Shown here: positions 60,403 to 64,000 of the stretch, piece by piece | Layout: each line of letters begins with the position of its first letter | How positions within the stretch are numbered: position 1 is the stretch's first letter | NCBI GenBank assembly: GCA_963728835.1 | Contig: CAVSKZ010000001.1 | Span: 610,941 to 674,940 of the forward strand | Source of the DNA: VRUE01 sp963728835 | GTDB taxonomy: Bacteria; Actinomycetota; Thermoleophilia; Solirubrobacterales; 70-9 | Direction: 5' to 3' | Length of the DNA: 64,000 nucleotides | Translations under genes and position numbers: made by a program | The notes under the pieces: generated by a model | The model's input: only the letters and a program-made list of their open reading frames with translations | Databases searched by the model: none | What the model was told of the DNA's origin: nothing

Positions 60403-62570
60403 CCCGCGGTGACGCCGCCGCCGGTGGCGGGTGCCGCCGGTTCGCCCGATGCCGGCGGCGCCGGCTCGGCCCCCTCAGGTGCCGCTTCGGGCGCTTCTTC
60501 GGGTTCTTCGGGAGCTTCCGGTTCGGGCGGCGATGGGGCGGTGTAGGTAGAGCCGGGGTCCGGCGGCTCCTCGCCCTTGCGCTCCGCCTCGGCCTCCGCC
60601 GCCCTGTCGGACTTGATCTCCTCCCAGGCGGATATGACGCTGGCCCAGATCAGGGCGGGGAACGTGCCTCCCTGCACGGGGCCGCCGTTGTAGAGGGTCG
60701 TCATCGGGGTCACCGTGTCGGCGTAGCCGACCCAGACGCAGGCGGTGACCTCTTCGGTCGCTCCGCAGAACCAGGCGTCTCCGTTTTCCTCCGTGGTGCC
60801 GGTCTTGCCCCACTGGCCGGAGGCGCCGATGTCGGCGTTGACTCCGGTGCCGCTGCTGACCACGGTTTCGAGGATGCCCTTCGCTTCTCTGGCGACCTCC
60901 TCGGGGATCACCTGGGTGTGCCTCGAGTCGTTGTCGCCGCCCTTGATCGTCTGGTCGTCCTGGTCGGTTACCTGGGTGTAGGCGACCGGGCTGTTGCCCG
61001 GCCGCGGCGCCAGCGAGCCGCTGACCCGGTCGCCGTCGTTGGCCAGCGTCGTGTAGGCGTAGGTCCAGCCCAGCGGGGTCACCCCGGGGTCGATCCCGCC
61101 CAGCACCATCGCCGGGTTGGTCGAGATCGGGTCGTTGTAGCCCATCTTGTGGATGGTCGCGGCGATCGACTGCGTCCGGTCCCCGACCGTCTTGCCCTTC
61201 AGCCCCTCGAGCGCCAGCTGGGCGTAGACCGAATTGTCGGAGTTGGTCGTCGCGGAGACCAGGTCGCTGACGCCGGCGTAGGCGCCCTCGTCGTTGGTGA
61301 CGACGAACGTTTCCTGGCCTTTCCTGCCGTAGCTGAATTCCTGTTCGGCCGATTCATAGGTGGTGTAGGGGGAGATTCCCTGCTCGAGCGCGGTGAGCAG
61401 GATGAACGGCTTGATCGAGGAGCCGGGCTGGCGGTGGCCCTGGGTGGCGAGGTTGAACGGCTTCGTCTCGAAGTCGGGGCCGCCGACCATCGCCTTGATG
61501 CCGGCGTTCTTGTTTTCGATCACGACGACGGACGCCGTCGCGGGCGAGTAGCCGAGGTAGGAGTTGACCGCTTCCTCGGCCGCTTCCTGCAGGCGCAGGT
61601 CGAGGGTCGACTTGACCTTCAGGCCGCCGAAGAAGGCTTTCGCGGCGCCGTAGCGTTCGACCAGCTGCTGGCGCAGCCAGGCGGTGAAGTACGGCGCCTC
61701 GGAGTCGAGGCGGGGCGGCTCGATGTCGTCGGGCGGGGGCAGTGCCTTCTGGCGGCCTTCCGCGAGCTGCTCGCGCGTGATGAAGCCCTGTTCGTACATC
61801 TTTTCGAGCACGAGGTTGCGCCGTCCGAGCGAGTTTTCGGGGTAGATCTTCGGGTCGTAGGCGGAGGGTGAGGCGATGATGGCCGCCAGCGTCGCCGCCT
61901 CCCATGTCTCGAGCACCGAGGCGCAGGGCTCGCTCGGGGTCCCGCAGCCCGGGTGCGCCTCGCCGAAGTAGGTGCGCGCTGCGGCCTCGATCCCGTAGGC
62001 GCCCTCGCCGAAGTAGATCGTGTTGAGGTACTGGGTGAGGATTTCGTCCTTGGTCCAGTGACGCTCGAGGCGGTAGGCGAGGGCGGCCTCGCGGAACTTC
62101 TGGAAGAGCGTGCGGCTGTCCTGGGCGGCGAGCGCGTTCTTGACGAACTGCTCGGTGATCGTCGAGCCGCCCTGGGCCGCGCTCTGGCTGAGGATGTCTT
62201 TGACCAGGGCGCGGCCGATGCCCTGGAAGTCGACCCCGCTGTGCTCGTAGAAGCGCGTGTCCTCGATCGAGACCACCGCGTTCTTCACGTTGGGGGAGAT
62301 CTGCCCGGCGGTGAGCAGGATTTTGTTCTGGTCGCTGGTCAGCGTGCCGATCGGCTCGCCCGAGGCGTCGTAGACCTCGCTGTTCTTCGACTCCTTGTAC
62401 TGGGCGAAATCGTAGATCGCCGGGAGGTCTCGGGAGACAGCGGCCATCATCCCGAAGACCATCGAGACCAGCCCCAGCACGCCAAGCCCCATCACGACGA
62501 AGAGGATGCGTAGCTTCTTGAGGCGCGGCTTGCTGCGTTCGCCCGCCAAGAGAGTGCGGCAGTCTAGCAT
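60399..62570 (-). CDS. Class A penicillin-binding protein (PBP1-type)
   Basis: 723 residues. Short cytoplasmic head and one membrane anchor (LRILFVVMGLGVLGLVSMVFGMM), then a GT51 glycosyltransferase domain (VVSIEDTRFYEHSGVDFQGIGRAL, GGSTITEQFVKN, LNTIYFGEGAYGIEAAARTYFG). The transpeptidase domain has SSIKPF (SxxK), SDN (SxN) and KTGTTEEN (KTG). The C-terminal ~80 residues are Pro/Glu-rich. ATG 62570 gives MLDCRTLLAGERSKPRLKKLR. Builds and crosslinks peptidoglycan. Divergent from tyrS, 7 bp apart. Confidence 0.95.
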   Translation of the reverse strand: MLDCRTLLAGERSKPRLKKLRILFVVMGLGVLGLVSMVFGMMAAVSRDLPAIYDFAQYKESKNSEVYDASGEPIGTLTSDQNKILLTAGQISPNVKNAVVSIEDTRFYEHSGVDFQGIGRALVKDILSQSAAQGGSTITEQFVKNALAAQDSRTLFQKFREAALAYRLERHWTKDEILTQYLNTIYFGEGAYGIEAAARTYFGEAHPGCGTPSEPCASVLETWEAATLAAIIASPSAYDPKIYPENSLGRRNLVLEKMYEQGFITREQLAEGRQKALPPPDDIEPPRLDSEAPYFTAWLRQQLVERYGAAKAFFGGLKVKSTLDLRLQEAAEEAVNSYLGYSPATASVVVIENKNAGIKAMVGGPDFETKPFNLATQGHRQPGSSIKPFILLTALEQGISPYTTYESAEQEFSYGRKGQETFVVTNDEGAYAGVSDLVSATTNSDNSVYAQLALEGLKGKTVGDRTQSIAATIHKMGYNDPISTNPAMVLGGIDPGVTPLGWTYAYTTLANDGDRVSGSLAPRPGNSPVAYTQVTDQDDQTIKGGDNDSRHTQVIPEEVAREAKGILETVVSSGTGVNADIGASGQWGKTGTTEENGDAWFCGATEEVTACVWVGYADTVTPMTTLYNGGPVQGGTFPALIWASVISAWEEIKSDRAAEAEAERKGEEPPDPGSTYTAPSPPEPEAPEEPEEAPEAAPEGAEPAPPASGEPAAPATGGGVTAG

Positions 62571-62577
62571 TGCGGCC

Positions 62578-63741
62578 GTGACGGACCTGACTCGAAACGC
62601 GGTGGACGTGTTGCCGGCCGGGATGCTCGAGGAGCAACTCGCAGCGGGGCGGCCCCTGCGCGTCAAGCTCGGGATCGACCCGACCACGCCCGACATCCAC
62701 CTCGGCCACACGGTCGTGCTCGAGAAGCTGCGCGAGTTCCAGGAGGCGGGCCACCGGGTCGTGCTCATCGTCGGCGACTTCACCGCCCGGGTCGGCGACC
62801 CCAGCGGCCGCTCGGCACAGCGCCCGCTGCCCTCTCCGGAGGAGATCGAGGCCAACGCCGCGACCTACCAGGAGCAGGCGTTCAAGGTGCTCGACCGGGA
62901 TCGCACCGAGGTCCGCTTCAACAGCGAGTGGCTGCGGATGGCGCCCGAGGAGCTGCTGGGCCTGCTTGCCCAGACCACGGTGGCCAGGCTGATCGAGCGC
63001 GACGACTTCCAGAAGCGGCTCGCCGCCGGGGCGCCGATCGCGGCGCTGGAGCTGCTCTACCCGCTGCTGCAGGGCTTTGACTCGGTGGCGGTCGAGGCCG
63101 ACGTCGAGCTGGGGGGGACCGACCAGAAGTTCAACCTGCTCTTCGGCCGCGACATCCAGTCCGCCTACGGCCAGAAGCCCCAGTCGGTCCTGACGATGCC
63201 GATCCTGGTCGGCACCGACGGCGTGCAGAAGATGAGCAAGTCGCTCGGCAACTACATCGGGGTCACCGACGCGCCCGAGGAGATGTTCGGCAAGACGATG
63301 CGGGTGCCGGACGAGGCGATGGACGATTACTACCGGCTGGTCCTGGGGGCGGAGCCGCCGCAGGGGGTCGCCCCGAACGAGGCCAAGCGGGCGCTCGCGC
63401 GCGGGGTCGTCGAGCGCTTCCACGACGCGGCGGCGGCGGGTGCGGCCGAGGAGCACTTCAACCGCCTCTTCGTCGAACGAGGGGCGCCCGACGACGTCGA
63501 GGAGCTTGGCCTGGAGCCTTTCCTGGGCGAGAACGGGGGAGAGGTCCACCTGCCGGCGCTGATGGCGAGCGCCTTTGAGATCAGCTCGAGCGAGGCGCGG
63601 CGCCTGATCTCCCAGGGGGGCGCAAAGCTCGACGGCGAGCCGATCCCAGCCGGCGTCCTGGATCTGGCGCCGGGCGAGCTCGACGGGCGTGTGCTGCAGG
63701 CTGGCAAGCGGCGCTTCCGCCGCCTGCGAGCCGGTGCCTGA
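62578..63741 (+). CDS. tyrS: Tyrosyl-tRNA synthetase
   Basis: 387 residues from GTG 62578. HLGH at 41-44 (TTPDIHLGHTVVLEKL), KMSKS at 218-222 (GTDGVQKMSKSLGNYIGV) and a C-terminal S4 RNA-binding domain (about 320-387: FEISSSEARRLISQGGAKLDGEPI). The short TyrRS type. Followed by a candidate rRNA operon promoter. Confidence 0.95.
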   Translation: MTDLTRNAVDVLPAGMLEEQLAAGRPLRVKLGIDPTTPDIHLGHTVVLEKLREFQEAGHRVVLIVGDFTARVGDPSGRSAQRPLPSPEEIEANAATYQEQAFKVLDRDRTEVRFNSEWLRMAPEELLGLLAQTTVARLIERDDFQKRLAAGAPIAALELLYPLLQGFDSVAVEADVELGGTDQKFNLLFGRDIQSAYGQKPQSVLTMPILVGTDGVQKMSKSLGNYIGVTDAPEEMFGKTMRVPDEAMDDYYRLVLGAEPPQGVAPNEAKRALARGVVERFHDAAAAGAAEEHFNRLFVERGAPDDVEELGLEPFLGENGGEVHLPALMASAFEISSSEARRLISQGGAKLDGEPIPAGVLDLAPGELDGRVLQAGKRRFRRLRAGA

Positions 63742-63771
63742 GCCGGACTAGGCAAAGCACGCCGGCAGCGC

Positions 63772-64000
63772 TATACTCCTTCGTCCCTCTGGGCAAGGCC
63801 CGGTGCCTGGCCCATGCGTGATGAGCGGCGAGTCCCGTCGCTCTGGGGCGCAGCGGTCTTTGAAAACTGAGCAGCGTGCACCCCGCGGACATGCGTGTCC
63901 GTGGGATGTTTGAGCCCGATCCACTCGGTGCGCCAGCGCGCCGGGTGGTCTGATTTACCCGTCATGCCGGTCGCCGAGTATGTGTACCCGGCGATTTGCA
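63772..64000 (+). promoter_or_regulatory. Probable rRNA operon promoter and 16S leader
   Basis: TATACT at 63772-63777 with TAGGCA 17 bp upstream could be the promoter. GGTCTTTGAAAACTGAGCAGCG (about 63855-63876) is the motif commonly found in the 16S rRNA leader just before the gene. No 16S sequence itself is reached, so this assignment rests on that motif. Confidence 0.6.

Noticed and set aside
63742..64000. A minus-strand gene in the last 260 bp
   Set aside because: The short open frames there have no protein-like pattern, and the rRNA leader motif explains the region better.

Overview
This 64 kb window comes from the chromosome of a very GC-rich actinobacterium. The gene set (GatCAB amidotransferase, a classical Men menaquinone pathway, an actinobacterial-type SerC, leaderless-looking promoters) fits a soil member of the Thermoleophilia/Solirubrobacterales. 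That placement is inference from gene content, not a database result. Almost the whole window is chromosomal housekeeping DNA: no phage, conjugation module, transposase or CRISPR array was seen.

Layout. 1-3.9 kb (minus strand): an unusual cluster consisting of a 268-nt tRNA-like RNA with a ~196-nt insertion in its D-loop, a VioC/AsnO-type Fe(II)/2-oxoglutarate amino-acid oxygenase, an AspRS-like synthetase and an ArgRS-like protein that lacks the catalytic core and runs off the left edge. This is the best candidate here for an undescribed system. 3.9-9.4 kb: a Cys-rich small protein, acyl-CoA dehydrogenase, endonuclease IV, a protein with 11-residue repeats and an E3-binding-like tail, and GltX. 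9.5-14.4 kb: two LuxR-type regulators and a cysteine block (Rrf2 regulator, CysK, CysE). 14.4-21.5 kb: PcrA/UvrD helicase, FolD, a membrane protein and gatCAB. 21.5-28.8 kb: a small anchored protein, a frameshifted type II NADH dehydrogenase, a zinc-ribbon membrane protein, glycosyltransferases and a UDP-sulfoquinovose-synthase-like enzyme. 29-40.8 kb: ilvBN, ilvC and the interleaved men genes (menF, D, C, A, B, E). 41-47 kb: serC, serA, a quinone oxidoreductase, a secreted RTX-like protein and an MFS exporter. 47-60 kb: leuA behind a Leu-rich leader peptide, an AbiEi/DUF559 protein, an XRE-cupin regulator, leuC, leuD, a methyltransferase, leuB, ilvE, cimA, a DegT aminotransferase, a frameshifted argH and an alkyladenine glycosylase. 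60-64 kb: a class A penicillin-binding protein, TyrS, and what looks like the promoter and leader of an rRNA operon whose 16S gene lies beyond the right edge.

How the genes work together. ilvBNC, ilvE, leuABCD and cimA together supply most of branched-chain amino-acid synthesis, with citramalate as a threonine-independent entry to isoleucine. Six men genes make most of the menaquinone pathway used by the adjacent NDH-2 type respiration. serA/serC feed serine to CysE/CysK. GatCAB with GltX (and an AspRS elsewhere) implies tRNA-dependent amidation, which makes the AspRS-like gene near the left edge look like an extra, specialised copy.

Dispersed structure. Four families of palindromic repeats (called A-D here) are scattered between genes and occasionally inside them. 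Their stems differ between copies while short internal motifs are conserved. One A copy sits in frame inside a membrane glycosyltransferase, and D copies form the ends of gatA, mpg and a glycosyltransferase gene.
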